A stretch of 64,000 nt of DNA from Selenomonadaceae bacterium (GCA_017475745.1 JAFVEZ010000031.1:1-64000); one strand, 5' to 3'. Counted from the stretch's first letter, positions 52,693 through 62,050 are shown. Made by a program: numbers and translations. Notes: generated by a model not told the origin, from the sequence alone.

Positions 52693-53730
52693 TCAACTGA
52701 AGAAGACGCGTACTATATCATTCTTTGTAGCAAATATCATCAAAATCAACAGCAACACCACGCCTACTCTTTGTGCATAGATAAGAGCCTTTGGACCAAG
52801 CGGCTTGCCTCTCACTGCTTCAAGTGCAAGCGTAACAAAGTAACCGCCGTCCAATGCAGGCACCGGCAAGAGATTTATTATCCCCAAATTTAAACTCAGT
52901 AGAGCAGCAAAGTTAAGCAGAGGTATAAATCCAGTCTCAGCAACTCTGCCTGCCATTTGTGCGATTCCTATTGGTCCTGCTAAATCTGCTTCAGTTGGAC
53001 TGCGGAAAATCTCAACCAATGCTTCTAGCATCATTTCAACAATCTCTACTGTCCTTTGCAAAGAAAGCTGCATTGCTTCAACAAATCCTACTTCTTTAAT
53101 GACAGCCATACTTTGCACACCGATCATAAATCGCTTGCTTTCTTTCTCATACGTCGGTTGAAGTGCAGTTTCATTGACTTGCCCTTCTCTTTCGTAAACA
53201 ATATTCAAAGGTTGTCCTTCAGTATCATTGCGAATGGTCTCAACAAAGGTAGTCCAATTAGCAACTTCAGTGCCATTGACGCTGATGATGCGATCACCTG
53301 CTTTGATACCAGCAATATCGGCAGCTTTACCTTCTATGACAGTTCCAATCACAGGTTCAGTTGAAGGAGTAGCCACACCCGAAAAGAAGAATATCCCAAA
53401 GAACAGCAGCACCGGCAATACAAAATTCATTGCAGAGCCGGCAAGTATAACAATCATTCGCGACAACACCGGTTTTTCGCAATATCCACGAGGACCGGCA
53501 TCATTATTTAAAGGATCCATTCCAGCTATATCATTAAAACCGCCGAGTGGCACTGCACGAATTGAGTAAACTGTCTCACCACGCTTAGTACTTATCAACT
53601 TCGGGCCGAAACCTATTGCAAATTCATCTACACGCATTCCCGTCATCTTCGCCGTTATGAAGTGACCGAACTCGTGAACCAGGACCAAAAGTCCAAACAC
53701 AAACAAGGCAGCAGCTATAGTTAATACCAT
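52693..53730 (-). CDS. rseP: Intramembrane site-2 zinc protease RseP
   Basis: 345 residues. Membrane helices carry the zinc site VLVHEFGHF (HExxH) and the third ligand region LLPVPALDGGYF. A PDZ domain (GIKAGDRIISVNGTEVANW) lies between. The protease cleaves anti-sigma factors and signal-peptide remnants in the inner membrane. ATG 53730 is chosen for its spacing to GAGAGGTGA. The 3' untranslated part before the hairpin at 52550 is about 115 nt. Confidence 0.95.
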   Translation of the reverse strand: MVLTIAAALFVFGLLVLVHEFGHFITAKMTGMRVDEFAIGFGPKLISTKRGETVYSIRAVPLGGFNDIAGMDPLNNDAGPRGYCEKPVLSRMIVILAGSAMNFVLPVLLFFGIFFFSGVATPSTEPVIGTVIEGKAADIAGIKAGDRIISVNGTEVANWTTFVETIRNDTEGQPLNIVYEREGQVNETALQPTYEKESKRFMIGVQSMAVIKEVGFVEAMQLSLQRTVEIVEMMLEALVEIFRSPTEADLAGPIGIAQMAGRVAETGFIPLLNFAALLSLNLGIINLLPVPALDGGYFVTLALEAVRGKPLGPKALIYAQRVGVVLLLILMIFATKNDIVRVFFS

Positions 53731-53770
53731 AATCCTCACCTCTCTGAAAACTTCAATCTATTTGGAAATC

Positions 53771-54613
53771 TCATTTTGATGATAGCTTTCTTCTGATGCT
53801 TTCCTCAAGACTTAACACACCAGCGAAGTAGCGACGTTTAATGTATCTCAAATCAATATACAAATCTTTTTCGGAATCATTTTCGCTGATAAAAATTTGC
53901 GGCACTTCCTTAATCTTTAATTTATTGTGAACTACATACAAATTAAGAAGCCGCTCACCAATATAACCCATCATTCTGAGATTTTTCTTGTCGGATAAAT
54001 CAATGTGCTGTTCAACGTCCATCAATATTCTAAATAGCCATTCTGAATAAACATCAAAGATCGGTTTAGTTGAGACCATCAAATTGGCAAAATACTCAAA
54101 CCTTCGACCAAAGACACCATCAACTGACCTCATATATTCAGGATAGTTGCGTTTAATTGCATCTATCATCAAATAATAATTATCTTCACCATGTGCATCA
54201 ATGAATTGAGATTTGATGTCTCCACCCGAAAAAGCGTAAGGTTTAGGTAAAATTATATCATAATTACTTCTTTTTAGTATATTCTTTACACTTTGAGTAT
54301 CTAGTAGAGCTTCACAATCACCAATGGATTTAAAAGTCCTTCTGCAAAGACGACGTGGAATATCATTCAGCCAAAGAAATCTTCGATAGTGACAAAGACC
54401 AACAATATCACTTTGACTGTCATTTTGCCAAATCCAATAATGACCGGTCAATTCGCAGTAAAATGGATTTTTATTGCTGATAGAATCTCCCGTACTATCG
54501 TTGAGACCTTTCGATAAATTCTCATTAGGCTTACCAACCATCAGAGGTATGTAATTTTCATTCTTCGGAAATTCGCGTTCAGCTTGTGTTGCGATATATA
54601 TACTTATCTTCAT
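53771..54613 (-). CDS. DUF4422 glycosyltransferase
   Basis: 280 residues. KISIYIATQAEREFP at the start, ELTGHYWIWQN and IVGLCHYRRFL are typical of DUF4422 capsular or LPS transferases. The ATG overlaps the stop codon of the GT8 gene (ATGA), so translation is coupled. Acceptor sugar unknown. Confidence 0.85.
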   Translation of the reverse strand: MKISIYIATQAEREFPKNENYIPLMVGKPNENLSKGLNDSTGDSISNKNPFYCELTGHYWIWQNDSQSDIVGLCHYRRFLWLNDIPRRLCRRTFKSIGDCEALLDTQSVKNILKRSNYDIILPKPYAFSGGDIKSQFIDAHGEDNYYLMIDAIKRNYPEYMRSVDGVFGRRFEYFANLMVSTKPIFDVYSEWLFRILMDVEQHIDLSDKKNLRMMGYIGERLLNLYVVHNKLKIKEVPQIFISENDSEKDLYIDLRYIKRRYFAGVLSLEESIRRKLSSK

Positions 54614-55593
54614 AATTTTAATTTTTCTCTTAAATATAAATAATACCACTTTAATGCAGTTGAAAACTGGTTTTGATGTAAAGCCGCATTACCCATCATT
54701 CGCTTTTCACGATAATTTCTTGGCTTGTAGACAAAATTAGACCAAAGAGATTTATTTAAATACTCATGATAAATCAATCTTTTGGGATTTTCACACCAAG
54801 GCTGCCAAGGTTTAAGAAGACCGGCAAAGTGCAAAAACAGCGTATCGGAGGGTATGTCCTCATTTTCTTCATTCATTAGAAAAAACTGATTAAAACGAAC
54901 TGGAATGGCTTTAATTTGTCCGATTGCTATAAGGTTTAGTGCATCTTGATCTTGATATGATAATTTTCGTTCATTTAGCAGTTCTATCATTTTTTCTGAC
55001 ATTTTAAATTCATTCCACTTTTGTAAATCAATATACAAAACTCCAGCATTGAAGTAGTCTTGACTTTCTGGAATTTTGATTTCCTGTTTGTGAGCAGGCA
55101 GCCAATCTCCACGGTCAAGCACCGCTAATATCATTTTATCATCAAAAGACAAATTTTTCAACTCTAAAATTTTACCGACACACAAAGTGTCAGCATCAAT
55201 GTACAAAAGCTTAGAAATTGAAGGATAGAGCACTTGAGCTATTATAATTCTGTTATATGTAGCAACAGTATAGCTCTTTCCCACATGAAAATTTTTAAAA
55301 ACACTGACATCAATGTAATATACATCAATTTGGATATTTCTATAATGATCTGACAGTGTCTTTAATTTATTGATATCTTCATCTAAAATAGAGTTTAGAA
55401 ACACATGAACGTACAAATTACAATCAGGATTGTTAATTAAAATTGAAGTGATCATTATACCCATCTGAGGTACATAGTGAGAATCAACACCAAACGCGAT
55501 ATTAAATCTATCTTTGTTCTCCTCAGATTGAGGAATATTCCCAAAAGATTCTTTTCGATAAATAAATTGTTGTAAATCTAGTTTTTTACACAT
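54610..55593 (-). CDS. Glycosyltransferase family 8
   Basis: 327 residues. NIAFGVDSHYVPQMGIMITS at the start of the fold, KLLYIDADTLCVG (DxD metal site), FNAGVLYIDLQKW and LHFAGLLKPWQ mark GT8, whose members add galactose or glucose to LPS cores or proteins. It overlaps the gene before by one base and the DUF4422 gene after by four. Confidence 0.9.
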   Translation of the reverse strand: MCKKLDLQQFIYRKESFGNIPQSEENKDRFNIAFGVDSHYVPQMGIMITSILINNPDCNLYVHVFLNSILDEDINKLKTLSDHYRNIQIDVYYIDVSVFKNFHVGKSYTVATYNRIIIAQVLYPSISKLLYIDADTLCVGKILELKNLSFDDKMILAVLDRGDWLPAHKQEIKIPESQDYFNAGVLYIDLQKWNEFKMSEKMIELLNERKLSYQDQDALNLIAIGQIKAIPVRFNQFFLMNEENEDIPSDTLFLHFAGLLKPWQPWCENPKRLIYHEYLNKSLWSNFVYKPRNYREKRMMGNAALHQNQFSTALKWYYLYLREKLKL

Positions 55594-57074
55594 TAATTCG
55601 TATCCCTAATTTCACCATTTGGACCAATATCAAGGGTGCACTCATTCTTTTCCACAGGTTTGTGTTTTTGTCCATCAACTACTAACTCAGATTTATCATT
55701 AAATACAAATGTAATTTTCTCTACTCCGTAAGGATTTACAATATTCTTTATATCAACTTTCATTTTACTAGGAATAATATACTTCACGTCTTGTGCCGGA
55801 GCAAAATTACTAATTGTAATGACCTTTTTATTCTTATTATTTCGTTCAAGTTCAAAATCTTCCTTAGTCAATTTTACTTCTTTAGGATTTGTATTGGTAC
55901 TTTTGGATTGATTATCTTCATTAGCATTGACATTTTCAGATTTTTGTTTTTCATCAAAAAACTCTTTTACTCCTAAAATTTTTATCGCTTCATCATCAAG
56001 ATTAATCAAACTACCATGACGTAAAGGTCTGTTTTCAGCTTCAACGTAATAAGCCTTATAAGGCCCGTTTTCAATGTCATTTTCATTTGCAATCCAAACA
56101 GTATGGCCGGACTTACCAGCATTATCATATTTTTGAGAGAAGTTATCGGCATAAATATAAACTCTACCATCTCGTGTTAATATGGAAAAACCCTCGTAAC
56201 CACGAATACCTCTTAGCGGCCATTCTTTAACTTCAGTAAATTTTCCGTCAGGACTATCAGCTCTAAACAATATAGGAGACTTATTATCATTATTGGTAAT
56301 GCGAGCTTCATTTTTGATAACCATATAATATTTACCGTTGACTTTGCGAACTTGGGCATCTATGTAATTGGTTCTGTCATTGATTGATTTTTCAAATACT
56401 GTAACGGCTTCTTTTCCATCAATAATAGGCTTTTCAACTTCTTCAGTCTTTTTGGCTTTTTCGGCTTCGTTGACTTTTTCATTTTCGTCATTTTTTTCAG
56501 CTTTCTCATCTTTAACCAATTTGAAAAATTTATCAGATTCTGCGATATTCTCAATTTTATACACATATAAATTAAATTGAGCTTCATAAGGTTTAGGGAT
56601 TAAACCTTTCTGTTTGGCAAAATAAACATAAGCCAGACCGTCGTCATTAATAAATAAATCTGGTGCCCAAATAAAACGATATTTAACATCACGTTCGACA
56701 ACTTTATAAGGTTTCGATATTTCCCATTCTTTAAGATCCTTAGATCTGTAAAGTCTGAAGGTATTTTCAGAAGTTTTCGGTTCTACTAAGCAGATATAAA
56801 AGTAACCGTTGTAATATTGACAGGATATATCACGACCTTTAATATCTTCAATAGTACTAAAGTACTTAAGGTCATCACCATTTTCAGATTCTGACAGATA
56901 ACACTGCATAGTTATATCATCATTTGAAGTGAAGAAAGTTCCAAAAATATAATTTTTGTGATCGTTAGATGTCAAATCATCATCACTTGCTTGTACTAAA
57001 GGAAAAGTTGTCGCAACAGATGTTAAGAGTGTCAAGGCGATCGTTTTACAAATACGTTTGACTTTACGCTTCAT
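55593..57074 (-). CDS. Secreted glycoside-hydrolase-like protein (GH43/five-bladed propeller type)
   Basis: 493 residues with an N-terminal signal peptide (about 1-29, ending VQASDDD). The body has blade-like repeats: YYNGYFYICLVE, RFIWAPDLFINDDGLAYVYFA, IDAQVRKVNGKYYMVIKNE, YEGFSILTRDGRVYIYAD. WAPDLF and similar motifs resemble family 43 glycosidases. A charged Lys/Glu repeat (AEKNDENEKVNEAEKAKK) interrupts the fold near residue 200, and a Ser/Thr/Asn-rich linker leads to a C-terminal beta domain. Catalytic residues were not assigned with certainty. Confidence 0.65.
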   Translation of the reverse strand: MKRKVKRICKTIALTLLTSVATTFPLVQASDDDLTSNDHKNYIFGTFFTSNDDITMQCYLSESENGDDLKYFSTIEDIKGRDISCQYYNGYFYICLVEPKTSENTFRLYRSKDLKEWEISKPYKVVERDVKYRFIWAPDLFINDDGLAYVYFAKQKGLIPKPYEAQFNLYVYKIENIAESDKFFKLVKDEKAEKNDENEKVNEAEKAKKTEEVEKPIIDGKEAVTVFEKSINDRTNYIDAQVRKVNGKYYMVIKNEARITNNDNKSPILFRADSPDGKFTEVKEWPLRGIRGYEGFSILTRDGRVYIYADNFSQKYDNAGKSGHTVWIANENDIENGPYKAYYVEAENRPLRHGSLINLDDEAIKILGVKEFFDEKQKSENVNANEDNQSKSTNTNPKEVKLTKEDFELERNNKNKKVITISNFAPAQDVKYIIPSKMKVDIKNIVNPYGVEKITFVFNDKSELVVDGQKHKPVEKNECTLDIGPNGEIRDTN

Positions 57075-57091
57075 AATACTCACCTCATTAA

Positions 57092-58099
57092 TTAGGAATC
57101 CCATTCACAAATAAATCCAAAATGATTTAAACCAAAGAAGTCTTCCTCATTTGCAACTACTCCCTCTGATGATACGTCATTCCAAAGACCGAATTTATGT
57201 TTGGGAGCTTTTGGATTGGTATTTTTATATACCATTAATGCCTTTGATCTTATATTATCAGGTTGTCCACTTGCCCAATTTGCATAAGCAAATGGAGTTT
57301 TGTCTATCCAGACAAATTTTCCGTTAGGTGCTCTCTTTGCACCGAGCCAATAATTATTGCGTTGTCCTTGGTTCAGCAAAGTTTCAATAAACTTTTGTTC
57401 AGCCACTGAACCAATAGTAACGAGGTGACCACCTTGATTTTCGCAGGCCATACTCGCATCATTCCAAGTCATACCCACATCAACAATTTGATAATAATGA
57501 CCTTTAAAAAGCGTTGCTTTTGACTTATCTATGCCGACACTATTCATATTTATTGGATCTTGTTTTATTGGATCTGGTTCTGGTTTTATCGGTTCTGGTT
57601 TTATCGGCTCTGGTTTTATCGGCTCTGGTTTTATCGGCTCTGGTTTTGTTGGTTCTGGTTTTGGATTAACAATTTCTTCGATACGTTTTCTCATTGCCTC
57701 TACATCAACCGTCACTCTTGCTTGTATGGTTACTGTACACCTTCTATTATTCCTATCAATATCAAACTTAGGATCGTTAAGGAGTGCTATCGTTCCGTGT
57801 GTTAAAGATTTGAGATTATCTTCTGTTACTTTAAAATCTTCCACTTCGGTATATTCGGTGATAAAAGTACAAACCATTTCCAAAGCTCTTATTTCTGCCC
57901 TAAGGAGTGCCTTTTTTCTAGCAATGGTTTCCGATTCGTCATCACCCCATCCGTAGTCATAACTTGCTGCTTGAACAACTTTTTCTATGAGTGGATTTTC
58001 TTCTTCAGCATAGATGGTATTTGGATAGAGCAACCCAAGACTCATATTCATCAGCCCAACGGCAAGAGCCAATTTTTTTAAAAAATTTTTAATAGCCAT
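57092..58099 (-). CDS. Secreted protein with LPP20/FlgO-like and C-type lectin domains
   Basis: 335 residues. Signal peptide (1-31, ending IYAEE). Residues 43-140 hold an LPP20/FlgO-like domain (ARKKALLRAEIRALEMV, RRCTVTIQARVTVDV). Residues 147-175 are a KPEPI repeat linker. Residues about 195-335 form a C-type lectin domain: WNDASMACENQGGHL, NYWLGA, NWASGQPDN with a QPD sugar-binding triplet, GLWNDV and GFICEW. Only two cysteines (219, 331) occur in the lectin domain. QPD suggests galactose-type ligands. It lies before the GH43-like gene and glycosyltransferases. Confidence 0.8.
   Translation of the reverse strand: MAIKNFLKKLALAVGLMNMSLGLLYPNTIYAEEENPLIEKVVQAASYDYGWGDDESETIARKKALLRAEIRALEMVCTFITEYTEVEDFKVTEDNLKSLTHGTIALLNDPKFDIDRNNRRCTVTIQARVTVDVEAMRKRIEEIVNPKPEPTKPEPIKPEPIKPEPIKPEPIKPEPDPIKQDPINMNSVGIDKSKATLFKGHYYQIVDVGMTWNDASMACENQGGHLVTIGSVAEQKFIETLLNQGQRNNYWLGAKRAPNGKFVWIDKTPFAYANWASGQPDNIRSKALMVYKNTNPKAPKHKFGLWNDVSSEGVVANEEDFFGLNHFGFICEWDS
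57569..57660 (-). repeat. Tandem repeat encoding KPEPI
   Basis: Five to six copies of a 15-bp unit (GGTTTTATCGGCTCT-type on the plus strand) encoding the Pro/Lys linker of the lectin protein. Unit changes are mostly silent. Length change by slippage would stay in frame. Confidence 0.85.
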
Positions 58100-58148
58100 G
58101 ACACTAACCTCACTAACTTCATATACACACCACATAATTAACAATTAT

Positions 58149-58214
58149 TTAATATTCAATATCAATTTCTACTCTTGCAATTATATTTACTGTACAAGTT
58201 CTCCTTGCATAATC
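58149..58214 (-). pseudogene. Remnant of an LPP20/FlgO-like domain
   Basis: A 21-codon stretch encodes YARRTCTVNIIARVEIDIEY and a stop. It matches residues 118-134 of the lectin protein (RRCTVTIQARVTVDVEA). The preceding frame is blocked by stops. Probably the decayed end of a duplicated copy upstream of the gene. Confidence 0.45.
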
Positions 58215-58356
58215 TCAATATTTTCTTTTACCGACAATTATAAAATTGATGTTTAAAACATTAAAATTATATTAACCTGATTCAATTATAAAACATTTTC
58301 ATAATAATGACAATTAAAAATAAATTAAAAAATACTAAAAAAATCATTAAAATAGT

Positions 58357-59511
58357 TCATCTCAAACTGATGACACGACACTGATATTGACCGTAGATAC
58401 GCTTGATATCTTTTGCTCGCTGACCATTATACTCGTCTAGTAGTTCGTGAATATATTTCACTACAATCTCAACAGGTATGTTTTTCATACAAGCCATATT
58501 TTCTTTACCTTGACGCGGACAAATGTGCTTTCCGCAAGGGTGGCAGATTTCTGGCGTTTGAATTAGAATATCCTTGGCATCATATGGATAGAAGCCTGGA
58601 ACAGGTGAAGCTCCGAACATTGTTACAATGGGAATATTCCTCGCAACGCCGATGTGCATAGGTCCCGAATCAGTCGTCAAGAACAAGACGCAATTATCAA
58701 GAAGACCAGCAACCTGCGCCAGTGTTAGCTTGCCGGTGAAGATTTTCACTTTATCGCTGTCACGATGCTTCATATTTGCAATGCAGGCGTTGACGATCTC
58801 AATGTCCATACCACCGCCAGGGAAGGCAATGGCATAACCCTCATCAATCAGTATGTCTGCACATTCGGCGAAGTAAGAATCAAGCCAGCGCTTGGTCTGC
58901 CAGCTCGCGCCGATATTGAAAGCAATGACTTTATCATCAGCACTGAAGTTGTCACTGAACATTCTCGCCATCTCAGCTTCCGTCTCTTGAGGAATCCACA
59001 TTTCCAATCCACCGTCATCAATATTGGTGACTCCAAGAGTCTTGCTGAGGACATCAAAGTGAGATTTGACCTGATGTTGATTGCCTGGGACATACTCTGT
59101 ATTGAAGCCTTTTTTGATGTGCCGCGCGATTGAAGGATTGGGCATAACCTTATCAAAGAAGAGAGAGAAGCCAGGCTTGGAGTAACCTACAATCTTATTG
59201 GCACCACTGAGGGCAGCTATAGCGGAAGCACGCTCATTGCGGTGAAGATTTATTACTAAATCAAAATGTTTAGCACGTATCTTGAATATGAACTTAAAGA
59301 AGTTAATTAATCTATCGTCCGCGCCTTTTTTGTCGATCAAAATACATTCATTAATACGTTTATTATATTGAACGAGATCAGCAGCTCGCTTATCAGCAAG
59401 AAGTGCAATGTGGGCGTTGGGATAATTGGTTCTCAATGTCCTAAGTACAGGTGTCGTCAGCATTAAATCGCCAAGCTGTGACATATTTATAACCAGGATT
59501 TTATTGTACAT
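58357..59511 (-). CDS. Glycosyltransferase family 9 (heptosyltransferase-like)
   Basis: 384 residues. Rossmann start KILVINMSQLGDLMLTTPVLRTLR, FDLVINLHRNERASAIA, FNIGASWQTKRW and the donor loop TTDSGPMHIGVARNIP are GT9 signatures of LPS core heptosyltransferases. A C-terminal cysteine cluster (CHPCGKHICPRQGKENMAC) is present, as in WaaQ-like members. GAGGTTA precedes two adjacent ATGs; the second is used. Confidence 0.9.
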   Translation of the reverse strand: MYNKILVINMSQLGDLMLTTPVLRTLRTNYPNAHIALLADKRAADLVQYNKRINECILIDKKGADDRLINFFKFIFKIRAKHFDLVINLHRNERASAIAALSGANKIVGYSKPGFSLFFDKVMPNPSIARHIKKGFNTEYVPGNQHQVKSHFDVLSKTLGVTNIDDGGLEMWIPQETEAEMARMFSDNFSADDKVIAFNIGASWQTKRWLDSYFAECADILIDEGYAIAFPGGGMDIEIVNACIANMKHRDSDKVKIFTGKLTLAQVAGLLDNCVLFLTTDSGPMHIGVARNIPIVTMFGASPVPGFYPYDAKDILIQTPEICHPCGKHICPRQGKENMACMKNIPVEIVVKYIHELLDEYNGQRAKDIKRIYGQYQCRVISLR

Positions 59512-59647
59512 CATTAACCTCGTTTTAATCTTAATTACTAATTAAATATTCTTCACAAAGTCTAAAATCCCTGCTATATTGCCATATTTATACTTATTGG
59601 GTTGGAGTACACTCAATGAAATGTATATGAAAATTTTCAAAAACATC

Positions 59648-59675
59648 TTGCATTAGAAAAAAAAGATGATATAAT
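59648..59675 (+). promoter_or_regulatory. PTS permease promoter
   Basis: TTGCAT (59648-59653), 16 bases, TATAAT (59670-59675). Confidence 0.7.
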
Positions 59676-59694
59676 TATTACTGATAATAATTCT

Positions 59695-59709
59695 ATGATA
59701 CCCTATCAT
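59695..59709 (+). promoter_or_regulatory. Palindromic operator candidate
   Basis: ATGATA-CCC-TATCAT, a perfect 6-3-6 palindrome just after the inferred transcription start. A repressor bound here would block the PTS transcript. The regulator is not in the window. Confidence 0.55.
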
Positions 59710-59728
59710 TGATAAGAGAGGTGACGCT

Positions 59729-59755
59729 ATGAGGAGAGTTTCGCTGTCGTTATAG
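59729..59755 (+). CDS. Eight-residue leader peptide candidate
   Basis: ATG 59729 opens MRRVSLSL and stops at TAG, with a strong ribosome site GAGAGGTG five bases upstream. It lies in the PTS leader 40 bases before ptsG. It may be a translated leader that affects ptsG expression, or a chance ORF; the good ribosome site is the only support. Confidence 0.35.
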   Translation: MRRVSLSL

Positions 59756-59795
59756 TGTCATTTATATTATCAAAATTTGTTAGGAGATGATTTCT

Positions 59796-61979
59796 ATGGC
59801 TGGTGGCAACGCATTTGCTGTTGCTCAACAAATTGGTAAGTCTTTGTTCCTGCCGATCGCGGTATTGCCGTTCGCGGGCGTTCTGCTCGGCGTCGGCGCT
59901 TCATTCTCCAATCCTACAACCATCGCGGCTTACGGATTGGAAGGAATCCTTCACGAGGGTGGAGCACTCTTTAGCTTCATGCTCATTTTGTCCAATGTCG
60001 GTGGTGCAATCTTCGGTAACTTGGCACTGATCTTCGCATTGGCGGTTGCTCTGGGTATGGCGAAGAAAGAGAAAGGTATCGCCGTTCTCGGTGCTGCAAT
60101 CTTTTATCTGGTCATGCTTACGACCATTCACGTTTTCTTAACTCTTGATGGTTCACTTCTTAGTGACGGCTCTATAGCTGAAACCGTCAAGGCTGGTGCT
60201 ATCGCTGATGTCCTCGGTATCCGCACTCTCCAGATGGGTGTGTTCGCAGGTATCGTCACCGGTTTGATAGCAGCTTGGATTTGTGACAGATTCTATAAAC
60301 AACAACTTCCGCAGGCATTCGCATTCTTCGGCGGCACTCGTTTTGTTCCGATCATGTGTATGTGTTTCGGTATTGCTACAGGCGTTGTCATGTACTTCGT
60401 CTGGCCTTTTATTCAGAATGGTATCTTCGCACTTGGCGATCTCGTCAAGGCTTCCGGTTATGTCGGAACTTTCATCTTTGGTTGCTGCGAGCGTGTTCTG
60501 ATTCCGTTCGGTCTGCATCACATCTTCTATCTCCCGTTCTGGCAGACTGCAATGGGCGGTACGATGATGATCAATGGCGTCCAGGTTATGGGTGCTCAGA
60601 ACATCTTCTTTGCACAGCTTGCTGATCCTAGCACCACTGAATTCAGTGTTGATGCCTGCCGCTTCATGATGGGTAAATATCCGTTCATGATGGCTGGTCT
60701 TCCTGCTGCTGCATTTGCAATGTATACTTGCGCTCGTCCTGAGAAGAAGCAAGAAGCCGGTTCACTGCTTTTCTCCGTCGGTTTGACTTCATTCCTCACA
60801 GGTATCACCGAGCCTATCGAGTTCACTTTCCTCTTCCTTGCTAAAGAACTCTTCGGTATTCACGTTATCTATGCAGGTCTTTCCTTCATGCTCTGCCATA
60901 TCCTCGGCATTGCAATGGGTACTACATTCTCCGATGGTTTGATTGACTTTATCCTGTACGGTGTCCTGCCCGGTCAGTCTAAATCTCACTGGATGCTAAT
61001 GTTGCCTCTCTTTGCAGTGTATGCAGTCCTCTACTTCATCACATTTAAGTACTTCATTATGAAGTGGGACCTCAAAACTCCTGGTCGTGAAGAAGGCGAC
61101 GCAGAAGTCAAGATGGTCTCCAAAGATGAGTATCGCAAGGCTACCGGTGTTGGCGTAGCCGGCGGTGCTGCTTCCAATGTTCCTGCTGACTTTGACACGA
61201 AGTCCGCAACAATCCTCGCAGGTGTCGGCGGTGTCGATAACGTCACTGAGATTGACTGCTGCGCTACTCGTCTGCGTTTGACTTTGGTTGATGGTTCCAA
61301 AGTTGACGAAGCCAAGCTCAAGAGCACAGGTGCCGGCGGCGTTGTCATCAAGGGCAATGCTATCCAGGTTATCTATGGTCCTAGCGTCACTATCGTCAAG
61401 GCTAACTTTGAAGAATTTGTCGAGGGTATCCGCGACGGTTCTATTAATCGTCAGATGGCTGAAGCTGCTGGTGGCGGCGGAAGTGCTGCTCCTGCGGCGG
61501 CTGAACCTGCAGCTCCTACTATGAAGGACACTGTTCTTGGTGCTCATATGACTGGTAAGATGATGCTGATGAACGAAGTTCCTGATGAGGGCTTTGCATC
61601 ACGCGGCATGGGTGATGGCGTTGCTGTTGATCCTACTGTTGGCGAGCTTCGTGCTCCGGCTGATGGTACAATCTCACTCGTCTTCCCAACCAAGCATGCT
61701 ATTGGTATGTTGACTGATGACGGCGCTGAGTTGCTCATGCACATTGGTATTGATACCGTTAAGCTCAACGGTGAGCACTTTGAAGTTAAAGTTGCTCAGG
61801 ATCAGAAAGTCAAGAAGGGCGATCTGCTCGTCACCTTCGACATTCCTGCAATCAAGAAGGCAGGTTATCCTGTTGTCACTCCGTTGATTGTCACCAATAC
61901 CTCAGCTTACAAGGCAATTCGTCCGCTCAAGACTGGCGATGTCAAAGCTGGCGATGACCTCTTCGAGGCTCTCGGTTAA
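59796..61979 (+). CDS. ptsG: Glucose-type PTS permease, fused IIC-IIB-IIA
   Basis: 727 residues. IIC (about 1-410) has multiple membrane helices and LPFGLHHIFYLPFWQTA, FMMGKYPFMMAGLPAAA and GITEPIEF. IIB (about 430-520) holds the phosphocysteine in CCATRLRLTLVD. An Ala/Pro/Gly-rich linker (GGGGSAAPAAAEPAAP) joins IIA (about 560-727) with phosphohistidine site LLMHIGIDTVKL. It transports and phosphorylates glucose or N-acetylglucosamine; GlcNAc specificity cannot be excluded. ATG 59796 has AGGAG nine bases upstream; the ATG at 59787 is too close to that site. Confidence 0.88.
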   Translation: MAGGNAFAVAQQIGKSLFLPIAVLPFAGVLLGVGASFSNPTTIAAYGLEGILHEGGALFSFMLILSNVGGAIFGNLALIFALAVALGMAKKEKGIAVLGAAIFYLVMLTTIHVFLTLDGSLLSDGSIAETVKAGAIADVLGIRTLQMGVFAGIVTGLIAAWICDRFYKQQLPQAFAFFGGTRFVPIMCMCFGIATGVVMYFVWPFIQNGIFALGDLVKASGYVGTFIFGCCERVLIPFGLHHIFYLPFWQTAMGGTMMINGVQVMGAQNIFFAQLADPSTTEFSVDACRFMMGKYPFMMAGLPAAAFAMYTCARPEKKQEAGSLLFSVGLTSFLTGITEPIEFTFLFLAKELFGIHVIYAGLSFMLCHILGIAMGTTFSDGLIDFILYGVLPGQSKSHWMLMLPLFAVYAVLYFITFKYFIMKWDLKTPGREEGDAEVKMVSKDEYRKATGVGVAGGAASNVPADFDTKSATILAGVGGVDNVTEIDCCATRLRLTLVDGSKVDEAKLKSTGAGGVVIKGNAIQVIYGPSVTIVKANFEEFVEGIRDGSINRQMAEAAGGGGSAAPAAAEPAAPTMKDTVLGAHMTGKMMLMNEVPDEGFASRGMGDGVAVDPTVGELRAPADGTISLVFPTKHAIGMLTDDGAELLMHIGIDTVKLNGEHFEVKVAQDQKVKKGDLLVTFDIPAIKKAGYPVVTPLIVTNTSAYKAIRPLKTGDVKAGDDLFEALG

Positions 61980-62015
61980 TAGACTGATTATCGGTTAATC
62001 CGAATTGAATATATC

Positions 62016-62050
62016 AACATTCCCGTCAACGGTGATGGGAATGTTTTTTA
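62016..62050 (+). terminator. Terminator after ptsG
   Basis: AACATTCCCGTCA-ACGG-TGATGGGAATGTT followed by TTTTTA. Confidence 0.9.

Noticed and set aside
52522-52893. A full 123-residue plus-strand gene overlapping rseP
   Set aside because: No ribosome site, and the second half is antisense to the conserved RseP C-terminus; only the short hydrophobic part near the motif is worth a check.
57569-57660. CRISPR-like tandem repeat
   Set aside because: The units are contiguous without spacers and encode KPEPI in frame within the lectin protein.
59987-60752. Minus-strand ORFs inside ptsG
   Set aside because: They are complementary to conserved membrane segments of the permease and have no start signals.
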